A stretch of DNA of 64,000 bases, from positions 13,742,477 to 13,806,476 of the forward strand of contig CM055111.1 in assembly GCA_029204225.1 (NCBI GenBank). Reading direction: 5' to 3'. Of this stretch, positions 22,414 through 33,716 are shown one piece after another. The notes under the pieces are model-generated. The model did no database searches and was not told the DNA's origin. It saw nothing but the letters and a program-made list of their open reading frames with translations. Each line of letters begins with the position of its first letter. The first letter of the stretch is position 1. A program made the translations under genes and the position numbers. The DNA is from Diphasiastrum complanatum. Its lineage: Eukaryota > Streptophyta > Lycopodiopsida > Lycopodiales > Lycopodiaceae.

Positions 22414-22960
22414 CTAATTCAAGTGTCCTAAGCGATGATGCCATAGTAATACTTTATTGACTAGAACAGAGGTTTTCAAAGCTTGACTAGACTTAGAATA
22501 ACAATGTGCCAATCTATATAAGTAACCCTGCCTCTTGCCGAGTGCAAGAATCTTATTACTCCTATCAATAATTTTGCATTGATCATATTCGAATTCTACC
22601 TTATGACCTAAATCAGTAATTCTACTTACTAATAACATATTTGTAGAGAATTTAGGAACATATAAGGCCTTTGATAGTAGTCTGAATTGATCATGTTGGA
22701 ATTGTAATCTTACAGTACCTTCACCTTCAATAGTTTGAGTACTATTGCCACCAAGATGAACAAATTTCTTCGTGTTGTAAGGTGTGTAGGATTTGAAAAT
22801 CTCACGTTGATTGGTCATGTGTTGAGTTGCTCCAAAATCAAGAAACCATGAATCATCCAAAAATGCGCTTTGGCCTTTGACCATGAATGTGCCTTCGTCC
22901 ACTTCGACCTGAGGACATGATGAAATTGTGTTTGCTTGTTGATTAGGTTGCCTAGCTGCA
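22414..22960 (-). pseudogene. Protease and GAG-pre-integrase of copia B copy 1
   Basis: DDSWFLDFGATQHMTNQREI is the protease active-site region; the family norm is D-S-G and here it is D-F-G. Next are VHLGGNSTQTIEGEGTVRLQ and the LLSKALYVPKFSTNMLLVSR block, then the pre-integrase histidine-cysteine region beginning LLWHHRLGHLN. The frame ends at 22,414 and continues in another frame. Confidence 0.85.
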
Positions 22961-22977
22961 TTATTCGCTTGGAGAGT

Positions 22978-23710
22978 TCAGCAATCCTTGATCTCATGGT
23001 TATTGCGCTTGCAATACCTGTAAAACATCTTCTTCTTCGACTGTGGATCTGATGATTGTACTTGATTTTGAGTCAGCTTCTGTTGCTTAGAGCCTTTGTT
23101 GACATATAGAGCCTGAGAGGAGGAAGTAGACAAAGTGTCTTGACTTCTTCTATTGTCTTCTTGCAGAAACATAGTGATAACTCTAGTAGGATTTAAATCT
23201 GAGTATGTCAATATGATCATCACCCAGTTCTCATATGTAGAGGGCAAGCTTGAAAGCAAATGTCATAATTGTGTCTTGATCGTCTATGACTGATCCGACA
23301 GCGACCATCTGTTGCAAGAGATTCTTAAACTGATTAATGTGACTCCGAAGAGAATCACCATTAGACATCTTGAATGTGAAGAATTTCCTTCGTAGATGTA
23401 ACTTAGTAGTTACGTCCCTCACGTCATATAGTGAGTTCAAGATGTCCCAAATTTCTTTTGAAGTTCTGGCTCCAGCTATGTGTCCAATCTGTGTATCTAA
23501 TATATTGAGGATAATAAGGGCGAAAGCTTTATCATCCTTCGATTTCCACTTTGAGTCTTATGTGTCGTCTTGAGATTTTACTTCTGTATCTGTAACAACA
23601 CTCCATAACTTGTTGGTAATTAGCAAGGTCTTCATCTTAAATTTCCACAAATGATAATTGGATCCATTCAGCTTGTCTGCAATAAGACCAGCTTTACTTT
23701 GAGAATCCAT
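22978..23710 (-). pseudogene. Gag of copia family B copy 1
   Basis: Gag starts at the ATG at 23,710 (MDSQSKAGLIADKLNGSNYH), matching the start in copies at 24,710 and 56,534. It continues WKFKMKTLL, ILDTQIGHIA, DVRDVTTKLHLRRKFF and the block LLSSLPSTYENWVMIILT. It ends with a zinc knuckle, CKRNNHEIKDC, whose first half (FYRYCKRNNH) has lost the first cysteine. Stops and frameshifts occur near 23,560, 23,440 and 23,250. Confidence 0.85.
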
Positions 23711-23966
23711 CTGGAACTTAGTCTGTCGATTGTATGGATGACACTAAGATGTAGTAATGCCAACAATAGGAAATCAATTTTCTAATACTGAAACGATGAA
23801 AGGAACTGAAGAATATGATATCAATTTGATATCGTGAAAGATATCAAGTATTAAAGCTTTCGCTCTGATATCGAAACAGTATTAGGTCCTGATAGAGATC
23901 ACAGGTCTGATACCGTGACGGTTCAGATAAAGAAGTAGTGATCTAGCACTGATACTATGGAGGAAT

Positions 23967-23978
23967 GCTCCGATACCA
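23967..23978 (-). promoter_or_regulatory. Primer-binding site, copia B copy 1
   Basis: On the minus strand TGGTATCGGAGC directly follows an LTR end reading CCGACA. It matches the tRNA-iMet site with one change. Confidence 0.7.
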
Positions 23979-24530
23979 TGTCGGATATAGGATAGATAAT
24001 GTAATGCGGAAACTTCCTACTTCCAATGCATAACTACGCCTATAAAAAATTGAATAAAGCAGTAGTGATGAAAATCATGTTTATTGCTTATCAATAGGTG
24101 CGCTTAATTTAGACTTATATTTAGTCGCTCAGAGATAGCTTAGAGTACGCGGCTTCGATCCACAACCTATTGTGCTCATTTACTTTTGTTTTGTTTTCAT
24201 ACTAAATCAGTATTATCTTCTTATTGCGTTCAGGTTCGTCTCAGAATGTATGTGTTTCTGTAATTGCCCGCGACTGATTATTTGTCTGATGATTCAATGC
24301 TTCAATGTTTGGCTACGTAATCACTATAGTATTGATGATTTCAAAGTTAGTTATAAGATCAAACGTGATTTCTATCACTAATGTTTTTGTTCAAAATTGA
24401 TAGGCATAGTCATGCATAGAGAAAGAGGAAGATAGTTTATCCCGCTGCGCACGATAAGTTTTTTTTCTTGTCATTTGAATTATTTTTATTCGTTTCTTTT
24501 CGACCTACCTTTTCACACCTCTTTCCAACA
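23979..24530. repeat. Two family-B LTR fragments fused head to head
   Basis: Bases 23,979 to about 24,075 are the 3' end of a minus-strand LTR. Read in reverse they match the end of the plus-strand LTR that occupies about 24,080-24,530 (shared words TTCAA.ATT..TAGGC.TAGT.ATGCAT and GATTT..ATCACTA). The plus LTR also matches 56.1-56.4 kb (GGCTACGTAATCACT, AGAGA.A.CTTAGAGT). The plus LTR ends CTTTCCAACA, followed at once by a primer site. Confidence 0.75.
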
Positions 24531-24543
24531 TGGTATCAAAGCG
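24531..24543 (+). promoter_or_regulatory. Primer-binding site, copia B copy 2
   Basis: TGGTATCAAAGCG directly follows the LTR end CCAACA and lies 167 bases before gag. It matches the tRNA-iMet site used by plant copia elements. Confidence 0.8.
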
Positions 24544-24709
24544 TTGATTCTTCTTCAAGGACTAATACTATATCAGAGCGCAAGCTCTTATACTTGATAT
24601 CTTTCGCGATATCAAATTATTCTTCAGTTCGAATCAATTTGTTTCAGTATCAAAGAATTGATTTCCACAACATGGTATCTCTCTTAACATCGACAGACTA
24701 AAGTCCCAG

Positions 24710-25689
24710 ATGGATTCTCAAAGTAAAGCCGGTCTTATCGCAAACAAACTGAATGGATCCAATTATCATTTATGGAAATTTAAAATGAAGACCTTGCTAA
24801 TTGCCAACGAGTTGTGGGATGTTGCTACAGGTATCGAAGTAAAGCCTGAAGATGAGACAAAAGACTCGAAATGGAAATCGGAGGATGGTAAATCTTTTGC
24901 GCTGAAGCCAAAACTTCAAAAGAAGTTTGGGATATCCTGAGCTCACTATATGATGTGAGAGACGTAACTACCAAGTTACATCTTCGAAGAAAATTCTTCA
25001 AACTCAAGATGTCGAATAATGATATCTTCAGAATCATATTAATCAATTTAAGAATCTCTTACAACAGATGGTCATTGTTGGATTTTAGTGATAGACGATC
25101 AAGATGCAATTATGACATTGCTTTCAAGCTTGCCCTCTATATATGAAGACTGGGTGATGATCATCACGACACACTCAGATTTAACTCTTACCAGAGTTAA
25201 CACTATGATAATCAAAAAAGTCAAGACACTTCGTCCACCTCTTCGTCTCATGCTCTATATGTCAACAAGGGCTCAAAACGACAGAAGCAGAAAGGCTCCA
25301 AGTAGTCTACATCAAATCAGAAATAGACTCGAGGTCAAGAACAGTCATTGAATCCACATTCGTCAAAGAAGAAGAAGTTTTGCGGGTATTGCAAATGCAA
25401 TAACCATGAGATCCAGGATTGCCAAATTTTCAAAGCGAAGAATGCAGCCAAGCATCCTGATCAACAAGCAAATACAGTTACAGTATCTCATGGCGTCAAA
25501 ATGGACGAAGGCACTTTTATGGCCAAAGACAAATACGCGAATTTGGATGATTCGTGGTTTTTGGATCATGGAGCTACTCAACATATGACCAATCATCGTG
25601 AGATTTTCCATTCCTATATGCCTTATAGCACGAAGAAGTATGTTCATCTTGGTGACGATAGCACTCACACTATCTATGGAGCCTCATGA
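24710..25689 (+). pseudogene. Gag and protease start of copia B copy 2
   Basis: Begins MDSQSKAGLIANKLNGSNYH and continues WKFKMKTLLIANELWDV. A deletion near 24,905 joins KSFALKPK to the DVRDVTTKLHLRRKFF segment out of frame. A full CCHC knuckle, CGYCKCNNHEIQDC, is present near 25,382. The protease start is DDSWFLDHGATQHMTNHREI, with D-H-G in place of D-S-G. The copy stops at about 25,689 after HTIYGAS, where unrelated sequence begins. Confidence 0.85.
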
Positions 25690-25924
25690 TCCCACATTAT
25701 CCAAAGTTATTGTTTTATATTGTAAAAAATTTCAATTTTTATACATGTAAATGTGCTATAGTGACTAAATTCATGTAAAGTCCTATTTGCATCTTGTAAA
25801 TACATTCTAGATTAGAACTCATGACATTCTGTGCGACGTTCTATAGAGACGCATTAGTAGCGCGTACATAATAGATCTTATTATCAAATGATAAAAATAC
25901 TCATGCATTTGCTCCTTCTCTTCG
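25690..25924. other. No gene recognised
   Basis: AT-rich stretch between oppositely oriented copia B fragments. It probably marks a rearrangement junction. Confidence 0.4.
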
Positions 25925-26660
25925 ATTGTTTGAGGACATTGGTCTTTCAAGATTTCAGTCATGGATCCATCGGTGAGTGAGCTTATTTGCAATTCATCAT
26001 ATTATATCTGATTAAAATATTGTGAATGTATCTTTGATGAGTAATGTAAATCAACTTCTATTTTTTGTCTCTTTGGATTTGAATACCTAGACAGTAACGA
26101 GCTTCACCCAGATCGGTCATGTCAAATTCTGAAGATAGCATTGATTTAGCTTCTTTTATCAGATCGATATTGTTGCTGAAAAGCAGTGTGTCGTCCACAT
26201 ACAAAGTGATAATAATAAAAGATGTTGCACTGACTTAAAGTAGACATAAGAATTGGTTTATAGCCATGATTGATAAGAAAAGTGTTGATCATTTGAAACT
26301 ATGCTAGCAAATTCCTTCAAGCCATAAAGAGTTCTATGGAGTTTACATACATGATTATGTTTGTCTTCGATATTATAACCTTTAGGTTGCATCATGTAAA
26401 TATCTTCTTCGATAAACTCCATTAAGATATGTTGTTTGTACATCCATTTGATGTACCTCTAAATCTATTGCAGCAACAAATGACAATAGAAGTCTGATTG
26501 AAGAATAATTAAGTACTAGACTGAAAGGTGAATACTCTTTATCCATAGCTTCCATCCAAAGATCAGAATTGGGCTAACTGAGTGCATCTTCTAGCTCTTG
26601 AACAAGGTAGGCTGCAAACTCGTCGATATGCCTTAGAGGTGGTCTGGCGATTTTTTGGGT
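25925..26660 (-). pseudogene. Copia B copy 3, reverse transcriptase remnant (minus strand)
   Basis: Segments in shifting frames read DLWMEAMDKEYSPF, LLLSFVAAIDLEVHQM (first aspartate region), FIEEDIYMMQPKGYNIEDKH, CKLHRTLYGLKEFA, and LYVDDTLLFSNN with the intact YVDD catalytic pair, then FDMTDLGEARYCLGIQIQRD. Several stops occur. This is the only family-B copy here with an unaltered YVDD motif. Confidence 0.8.
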
Positions 26661-27214
26661 AATGAGCGAAGTTGATTAGCCTTTACAGAGTGGACACCAA
26701 GTGGCCTCCCGTTGTGGATAGATTAGTGATTTGATTCACAATTGTTTTATCCATTGGGCAGGGAGTCTGGTTCTCAACAACACTAACAAAGGCCATTGGC
26801 TAAGCCCTATAACAAGAAAACAATAGATCTTGATGGTACCTACATTATGTTAAAAAACAGATCACAAAGATCCATTTATCTTTGTGATCTTTGGCTAATA
26901 TGGATAGCAATAGGAGGTCAATTGCTCATATTTGGGTTGTGAGGATTCCTAAGGGAAATATTCTTTCCTCATTGACGATTATATATACCAATGAAAACTC
27001 GCCCATCTACACATTAGTTTTTTCTGATTCTATGAGCCAGGATCCTCTCCTCTCTTGTATTCATTCACCTTGGCTTGGGGGTGAAGTGGTCAGGGTATTG
27101 ACTAGCCATTTCCTATTGGTTGGGTGGTTTTGCTCCATAGGTGTCCTTTTGGTTTGCATGTGACAAGATTATTGAAGATCTTCCCTTGGCGATTGTTATA
27201 CATATCCTTGTGAT
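26661..27214. other. No gene recognised; contains a small perfect hairpin
   Basis: No coding region is supported. A hairpin with 12-bp perfect arms, GATCACAAAGAT (26,860-26,871) and ATCTTTGTGATC (26,878-26,889), surrounds a 6-base loop. It is too short for a miRNA precursor without wider pairing. Confidence 0.5.
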
Positions 27215-29157
27215 TTATATTCAAATATGGGATATCAATATAGGAGATGTCAGATCTCAATGGTGGATCAAGACGAAATATCTCATCTAAGATCTGATGT
27301 AGTTGGATCTGATAATTTGTCTTCTTGCAAATGATTATGATTTATTGAAATTCTCAATGCATTCTATATGAATTTCCTCTCGCATCCTCATAGTAATACA
27401 AGAAATGTACTCTACCTCTTCGATGTCCTACACTTTATGAGTTGTTTCTTGGATAACTTAGAAGAGAATTAAAACACAGACATCACATGATCATTAGTAA
27501 TCAAGGATAGGTGAGATACATTGCTATAAAGATCTCATGATTTCATGTGATTCCAAGAATGGATATAATTCTTTGTTGATACATCACTTGTAATCCTATT
27601 AGTATTCCGATATTTAATTATGATGTGTCAATGTAAGGTATGTCCAGTCCCAGTCAAAGATCTAGACATAACATTGTTAATGATGATTTGAACTCATCTT
27701 GAAGCCCTACTTGTATGTCGAGTAGATTTTGAACTGTTGGTCTCTACTTTTCTTGTCAATATTGGTTGAATGTTGTCATTTGGATGAGGAATTCATAATA
27801 TATTTCTCCTTTGAAAAGACACTCCTTCCTAAGAATAAATTTACTTTTCAAAAAAATTGGAAAAAAAATTGATGACTTGATGATTAATGTGGTGCAAACT
27901 CCCAAGCCATCTTGGTTTCCAAATGTTTGATAGTGAATGACCAAGAACCGCATATTTCAACGGAATATCTTGGTAATTGTAAAACTAGATGAAGTATGCC
28001 AGTGGATCAATTTTTAGCTTGTAATGGTGTAATCCAACCACTTTGAGCATAGATTGCTCTCTTGTATTCCAAGGAGAGAGAGTGAAACAAATGGTTAGTA
28101 CAAAAAAACATGTTTCGTTCAAGTTATGACAAAATATACTTTCCCTTTCAATTTCTATGCTTCAATGACAATGATGATTCACATGCACATTTAGAAATGA
28201 AAAAAAGACCTTTCATGTAATTCAAAAGTGAAGGTGCACAAAAATTCTTCCACAAACAAGATCATTCAAAGCATAATGTTTTCCTATACTAGCATTGGTT
28301 TCACTCTCTATCCTTGGAATACAAGAGAAGGGTCTATACTCAAAGTGGTTAGAATACACCACTACGAGCTAAAAATTAATCCACTAGCATATTTAATCTA
28401 GTTCCATAGTAACCAAGATATCCCATTGGAATATGTGGTTCTTGGTCATTCACTATCAAACACCTAGAAACCGAGATGACTTTGGGTTTTACACCACACT
28501 AATCATCAAGTTTTTGTCCTATTATTTGAAGAGGAAACTTGTGTTTAGGAAGGAGTGTCTTTCCAAAGGAGACATAAAATATGAATTCCTCATCGTAATG
28601 GCAACGTCGAATAAGGACAAGAAAAAGAAGAGAGCGGCAATTCAAAATCTTCTAAACATACATGTAGGGCTTTAAAATGAGTTGAAGTTATCATTACCGA
28701 TGTTCCATCTAAGTCTTCCACTTGGAGTAGACATACCTTATGTTGACACATCACACTTAAACATCTAAATACTGATAGGATTAAGGTGATGTTTCAATAG
28801 AGGATTATATCCATCCTTGGAATGACACGCCTAAACTAAATCATGAGATTCTTAAAACTGTGTATCTTACCTATCCTTGATTACTGACCTGTGATGTACG
28901 TATTTTGATTCTCTTCTAAGATATCCAAGAAAGACCTCAAAGAGTGCACATCTGAGAGGTAGAGTACATTTCTTGTATAACTATTGAGGATGAGAGAGAA
29001 TCCATATAGAGTGGCATTGAGAAGATTAGTAAATCATAATTATTTGCAAGAAGAAAGTTATCATATCCAATTACATCAGATCTTAAACAAGATGTTTCAT
29101 CCTAAATTCACCGTTAGGAGCTGACATCCCCTATACTGATACCTCATATATGAATGT
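27215..29157. repeat. Long imperfect inverted repeat, ~880-bp arms, ~180-bp spacer
   Basis: The left arm (about 27,215-28,105) and right arm (about 28,285-29,157) are inverted copies, roughly 80-85% alike by eye. Landmarks on the left are GGAGATGTCAG, GATCTGATGTAGTTGGAT, CAAGAAATGTACTCTACCTC, AATCAAGGATAGGT and GTATTCCAAGGAGAGAGAGTG; each reappears inverted on the right. Both arms contain a similar short frame (left minus 27,756-27,953, right plus 28,433-28,675) with FLVIHYQT and FRKECL. No known family is recognised. It may be a fold-back element or an inverted duplication of an unknown transposon. Confidence 0.85.
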
Positions 29158-29750
29158 TGTCGTACTAATTGGACTAAAAGTCATGCACCATCAACGAATC
29201 ATCTCACTCATAAGCTTGTGTAAGACCATCCAAATAGGCAAGATGCTACTATAAATAGACTACAAGCGTGAGAGGAAATCATCTCTCTCAATCTTCTCTC
29301 ATTCATTTTATGGAAGATATCTCTTTAGGTTCTACATCCATTTTCTGCATTTTTGTGATGATATAGTGGATTCTTGTGTATAGAACGCTATTTTTCTTAT
29401 GTGTATGAGTTCCCACGTGTGAACACTGTTGTTGTACATATATTGTATGGACTAGAACAAGAAATTAACTTACATAAGTGTTTTTGACAAGTTCTTACTG
29501 ATTTTACATCTTCTATGTGTAGTAGATGCAAGATTTCTACATTGTTAATGATCTTGCATTATAGCAGTTACAAACACCATGCAAGTGCTCCATGGTCCAG
29601 TTATAGGTCTGGGACATCATAAGATTGTTAATTACATTATTGGCCAAGTCCAAAACGATGAGGTGTAACTAATAGCCTTATACATTGGAGTACCGACTAT
29701 CCAAGTCTAGGATTATTCCAAAATCCTATGTATAGGACATGGACATAACA
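29158..29750 (-). repeat. Probable 3' LTR of chromodomain gypsy (copy 3)
   Basis: On the minus strand the sequence GAACCACTTATG region is followed by the purine tract AAGGGGGAAAT and then TGTTATGTCC, the expected order of 3' coding end, polypurine tract and LTR start. The LTR would run down to about 29,158, where the minus strand reads TTAGTACGACA (ending CA). The length (~590 bp) is reasonable. No second copy was found, because the 5' end of the element is missing. Confidence 0.5.
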
Positions 29751-30060
29751 TTATTTCCCCCTTGAACCACTTATGTCCTCATAAGCGAAAACTAGGGAAG
29801 TTCTTCTTTATGCTTTCAACTCTTTCCCATGAATCATCATCTTCAGTCCAACCCTTCCACCTGATCATGGACTCAGAGATAGAACGATTTCTCAATTGTT
29901 TATCTCCGGTTTTGAGTACTCATTCAAGTTCCAAAAGTATGCTAAGTGATAAGTCCTCCAAATGGGTAAGATTTTTATCTAGACCAACTACATCATCGTC
30001 ATGTAAACTTAATTTCAACCGGCTTACATGTATACTAGGTGAGTGGTAGACTTGTCCTAA
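29751..30060 (-). pseudogene. Chromodomain and C-terminus of gypsy copy 3
   Basis: Read on the minus strand: HVSRLKLSLHDDDVVG, then ILLELE, LKTGDKQLRNRSISESMIRW and KGWTEDDDSWERVESIKKNF. The (L)RNR..SE..I.WKG...DD.SWE pattern is the chromodomain found at the integrase C-terminus of plant chromoviruses, which helps target insertion to marked chromatin. A stop lies between the integrase tail and the domain. Confidence 0.75.
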
Positions 30061-30061
30061 A

Positions 30062-30720
30062 GATCAAGTTCATAAGCTAAAGAACCAATCTTACGTATAC
30101 CATCTCGTGCCACTTGCAACATCTCTTGCATATCATCTAAGAAATCCACAACTTTTTGGATCTTAACAGACTTGTCTCCACATTTATTGGAGATCTATGT
30201 TGAAAACCATACATCAACATAAATGGACTATAACTTGTAGCATAATGCTTTCTACTATTGTAAGCGAACTCAATCAAAGGAACGTAATCTTCCCACTGAG
30301 ACTGCCTGTGAGACACATATGTCCTCAACATATCTTCCATAGTATGATTAGTTCTCTCAGCCTAGCCATCTGATTTAGGATGATCAGAAGAACTAAAACT
30401 AAACGAGGTTTTTAGCTTGTGGAATACAGCTGACCAAAAGTGACTTGTAAACTTAGGATCTCTATCACTAACAATATCACTTGGTAATCCATAAAGCCTA
30501 AACAATCTTGCAACAAAGATTTGGGCTAAATTCAAAGCCTTTGTAGTTGACTTAACTGGTAAGAAGGTAGCTAGCTTAGTTAACATATCCACTACAACCC
30601 AAATAGAATCATTTTGGCATTGGATCTTTGGAAGTCCAACTACAAAATCCATAAATATACTTTTCCATCATTTTTGAAAGATATTTAGGGGATGTAGCAA
30701 CCCTCCAGTCTTTAAGCATT
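30062..30720 (-). pseudogene. Integrase core of gypsy copy 3
   Basis: Landmarks are MDFVVGLPKIQCQNDSIWVV (first aspartate), LPSDIVSDRDPKFTSHFW (second), and DHPKSDG*AERTNHTMEDML, with the catalytic glutamate after a stop codon. QSQWEDYVPLIEFAYNSRKH and SPFMLMYGFQHRSPI follow. The upstream zinc-binding half is at 36,905-36,990, beyond the nested copia element. Confidence 0.9.
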
Positions 30721-30725
30721 CCTCT
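30721..30725. repeat. Target-site duplication of copia A (left)
   Basis: CCTCT directly precedes the LTR start TGATG at 30,726. The same five bases follow the other LTR at 36,900-36,904. Five bases is the standard duplication for copia integrases. Confidence 0.85.
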
Positions 30726-31671
30726 TGATGCCACGAATGATGCGAATGGCAGTCGCAAAAAACACAACAATTCGGATGGATTTCAGATATGATTGTTGGT
30801 CACTGCCAACTGTATCATTCCTACAGTCCTCCAGAATGTAGACAGACACTGTTGTACTACGTTAACATATTAATGTAGCATTCAACAAAATTCAAACCAA
30901 AGTGCGGAATTAAATGAACAAGTGAATCAGACACACGAATAACAACGGACTAATTTACATTCAAGATCAGACAAGATAAGAGTGATATGTGCGCAACAAC
31001 TACAAAAATCATCTATTGATTCTTTTGATTCTTCAAGCACTGCATGCAGATCCACGCAGTGCGTTGGCGTGAGAGAAATACAGTTCTCCCACGAGTAATG
31101 TCTCGCTTACTAGCGAACTTGTGGATCCACATATCCTATGCAGAATTGTCTCGCACGTAGGTGGACGCGTATTTTGTTTGTGTGTCTTCTTGCTTACTAA
31201 CATTAAACTACTTCATGTGTGTGTATCAAGTATCATCCAGAAAGTATTTAATCGCGTCGTGTAGCTTCTAGATTAGAGTGATTAAAGATTTACAACTAAT
31301 CACGAATTACAAGAGTGGCAGATTAGCCACAACCTAGAGTGTATCTGCTGATGTCATGCTATCAGATTAGATATATGTACTTTTGGGTAGTTGCATGATC
31401 TTGCTGGTCCTTTTTGGAATGTGAGGGCAAAAAAAAGTGTCATGACATTTTCGTGTCACCTCGAGTAGTTTGACTTTCTCGTCATATGACTTTCTTGTGC
31501 TGTACCGTGAGAAATTCTCTTTTGCAAATTTTTCGTGTTCGTGTCTTTTCATCAAGTGTTTGTGAATATTTTCGCATCGTGTCTTTTGACTTTCGTGTTC
31601 GCAAACATTTTCGTCAGGCAGAGGGTTGAAAGCTAGCAAAGCTTTGGTAATAGAAACGTTTTGTTTCTTCA
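30726..31671 (-). repeat. Copia A 3' LTR
   Basis: 946 bases starting (plus strand) TGATGCCACGAATGATGCG and ending GTTTCTTCA. On the element's own strand it runs TGAAGAAAC...CATCA. It pairs with 35,963-36,899. Beside its inner edge the minus strand has the purine-rich CTTTGAGAGGGAGC (31,672-31,685), the likely polypurine tract. Confidence 0.92.
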
Positions 31672-32100
31672 GCTCCCTCTCAAAGCATGATAGCTTGACG
31701 ACTCCAAGACTGCTCCTCCGTCTCTCAAAAAGTCCTTTGTCTAGGGCTTTTGTGAAAATGTCAACAACCGTGTCTTTCGTTCCGATGAAGGTGGTCTGCA
31801 ACATCTTCTTCTCAATCAGATCCCTGATCAAGTGCTACTTGATCACGATGTGTTTCATCCTTGAGTGGAACACAAGATCTTTCATTAGATTTATTGCAAA
31901 TGTGTTATCCATCTGCAAAGCTAGAGGCTCGTTCCTTGTTCGTCCAATTCGTCCAGGAACTGTTTGAGCCAAATTATTTCATTGGCCATCTTTGTTGATG
32001 CAACGTACTTTGCTTTGCAAGATGACTGAGCCACAATGGTCTGCTTCTTGCTGACCCAGAGAACTACCGCTCATGATGCAATGGTGCATCCTCTTGAGAC
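31672..32100 (-). pseudogene. C-terminal end of copia A polyprotein
   Basis: The minus strand reads LIEKKMLQTTFIGTKDTVVD, then IFTKALDKGLFERRRSSLG and VVKLSCFERE just before the LTR. This is the usual copia tail (..T.dq.aDifTK.l....f...r..lG). The connecting stretch around 31,960-32,090, expected to hold the end of RNase H, is interrupted by stops. Confidence 0.8.
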
Positions 32101-32364
32101 ACTTATACAATCATCCTTGAGGGATGCCCAACTAGCGTCACTGTAGGAAAGCATCTTGAACCCTGCATCACGACAATAACACAAGCCATAATCTCTTGTT
32201 AATTGAAGATATTGCAAAATTTGTTTTGCAATTTTCCAACGTGTTGAGCCTGGATTCATGCAGAATTGGCTCATCCTGGACAGTGCATAAGCAATGTCAG
32301 GACGTGTGTTGTCTGCAAGGTATATCAACGAACCTATCAACTTCCTATAAGGTGTGAGCTGCAT
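32071..32364 (-). pseudogene. RNase H-region segment of copia A
   Basis: PYRKLIGSLIYLADNTRPDI, ALSRMSQFCMNPGSTRW and ILQYLQLTRDYGLCY, then LSYSDASWASLKDD, match the region linking copia RT to RNase H. The aspartate in YSDASWA is the first RNase H catalytic position. The frame ends shortly after. Confidence 0.85.
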
Positions 32365-32468
32365 TTGTTCTCTCTCTTATTCAGTCCTCGGACAATCATT
32401 GTTTGTCAGCACTGTTCCTGCGAGCATTGGAGTATTCGCTCCTTTGCAATTCAGCATCCCAAAATCCT

Positions 32469-33101
32469 CTAGGATTTTTTGGGTGTATCTGGACTGGTGA
32501 AGGTACAACCTATCTCCTCATAGTCTCTGTCAATTTTCAAGCCAAGGTAACACCTGGCTTCTCCTAGATCCATGATCTTGAAACGTTTCGAGATGTCTTC
32601 CTTCACTTCAGCAATCAGCTTCTCACTCTTGTAGAGTATCAAAGTGTCGTTCACATATACAGCCACAATAATGATCTGTTTATCTGTAACTTTGACATAC
32701 ACATTGGAATCAGCCATCAGTGGCTTGAATCCTAATGATTTCAGGGCTTGATCCTTCTTTTTGTACCATTGTCGAGCTGACTGTTTCAGATCGTAGATAC
32801 TTTTATGCATTCTGCATGCATAATCATGAAGTGAATTCGAGACATATCTTGGGGGTTGATCCATGTAGACCTCTTTGTCTAACTCACCATGCAAGAAGGT
32901 TGTCTTCTCGTCCACAATGTGGATCCTGAGGTCATAAAGTTGCATATGCAAATAACAAACGTAGGGACGAATGTTTGACGACATGAGAGAAGGTTTCAGA
33001 GTAGTCAATACCTCTGAGAAAATCCCTTTGCTACTAGTCTTGCTTTTTATTTTGAGACATTCCCATCCGGTCCATACTTGAGCTTGAAAACCCATTTGCA
33101 T
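32469..33101 (-). pseudogene. Reverse transcriptase of copia A (YVND variant)
   Basis: A 210-codon frame contains IHIVDEKTTFLHGELDKEVY (first aspartate region), CRMHKSIYDLKQSARQWYKK, and AVYVNDTLILYKSEKLIAEV. In the last, the normal YVDD catalytic pair is YVND, so polymerase activity would be lost. FKIMDLGEARCYLGLKIDRD follows. The N-terminal fingers (WKCLKIKSK-like) are partly frameshifted. It would copy element RNA into DNA in cytoplasmic particles. Confidence 0.9.
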
Positions 33102-33202
33102 TTGACAGTCTTGCGCTTATGTGGTAATGGCTACAACGTCCATACCTGGTTCTTCCTAATGGATTCCATCTCTTCGTTCATGGCTTGGATCCATTTGTCC
33201 TT

Positions 33203-33607
33203 CTATGGACATTCAATTGCTTCCTCAAAAATTTGTGGTTCACCACTGAATCCACATAATTCTTCTGATGTAGAAGCAGAGCTGCCTGACACGTATCTTG
33301 CTGTCGCTCTTCGTGGTCTTGTCGACCTTCTAGGAGATCCTCCTGGAACAACAATGTCTTTGTCTTTGTTTGCTCTGCTAGGTCCGAAACCATCTTGGTT
33401 TACAGTAACTGTAGCAGTGGGCTGCCTCTTGAATCTTTCGTCTTCTGATTCGTCACTCGAGTGTGAAGTGACTCGAAAAACTTTGTTTTCGTGTTCGTCT
33501 TCTGCTCCCTTTGTCACTGGTGGCAAATCATAGTACTGTCTCTCCAAGACTTCATAGCTGACAGGATCGTCATTGGGCCATTGTCCTGCTCTCATCAAAT
33601 CTGACAT
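33203..33607 (-). pseudogene. Integrase-RT connection of copia A
   Basis: This 134-codon frame has no catalytic domain. It is acidic and Ser/Arg-rich with the typical RRSTRPRRATARYVSGSS segment that precedes the copia RT, followed by FEEAIECP. Confidence 0.7.
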
Positions 33608-33716
33608 CTCTCACTATTTTCACAGTGTTCGTGTCTAGCATGTAGACTTTGTAGTATGACGAATTGTTGTCATAACCTACCAGAAATCTCTATTCAGCTT
33701 TCTCATCAAGCTTCTT

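Larger units (their letters stand above)
21168..23979 (-). mobile_element. Ty1/copia family B, copy 1 (minus strand, 3' truncated)
   Basis: From the primer site at 23,967-23,978 (minus TGGTATCGGAGC) the element runs through gag, protease, pre-integrase and integrase into the start of reverse transcriptase, where it stops at about 21,190. Integrase precedes RT, which is the Ty1/copia order. Every domain has frameshifts or stops. Closely related copies lie at 24.1-25.7, 25.9-26.7, 45.4, 51.2-53.8 and 55.2-57.3 kb, so this family is the commonest in the window. Confidence 0.9.

Noticed and set aside
26860-26889. Short perfect hairpin as a miRNA gene
   Set aside because: Only 12 paired bases with no wider pairing, which is too short for a plant miRNA precursor.
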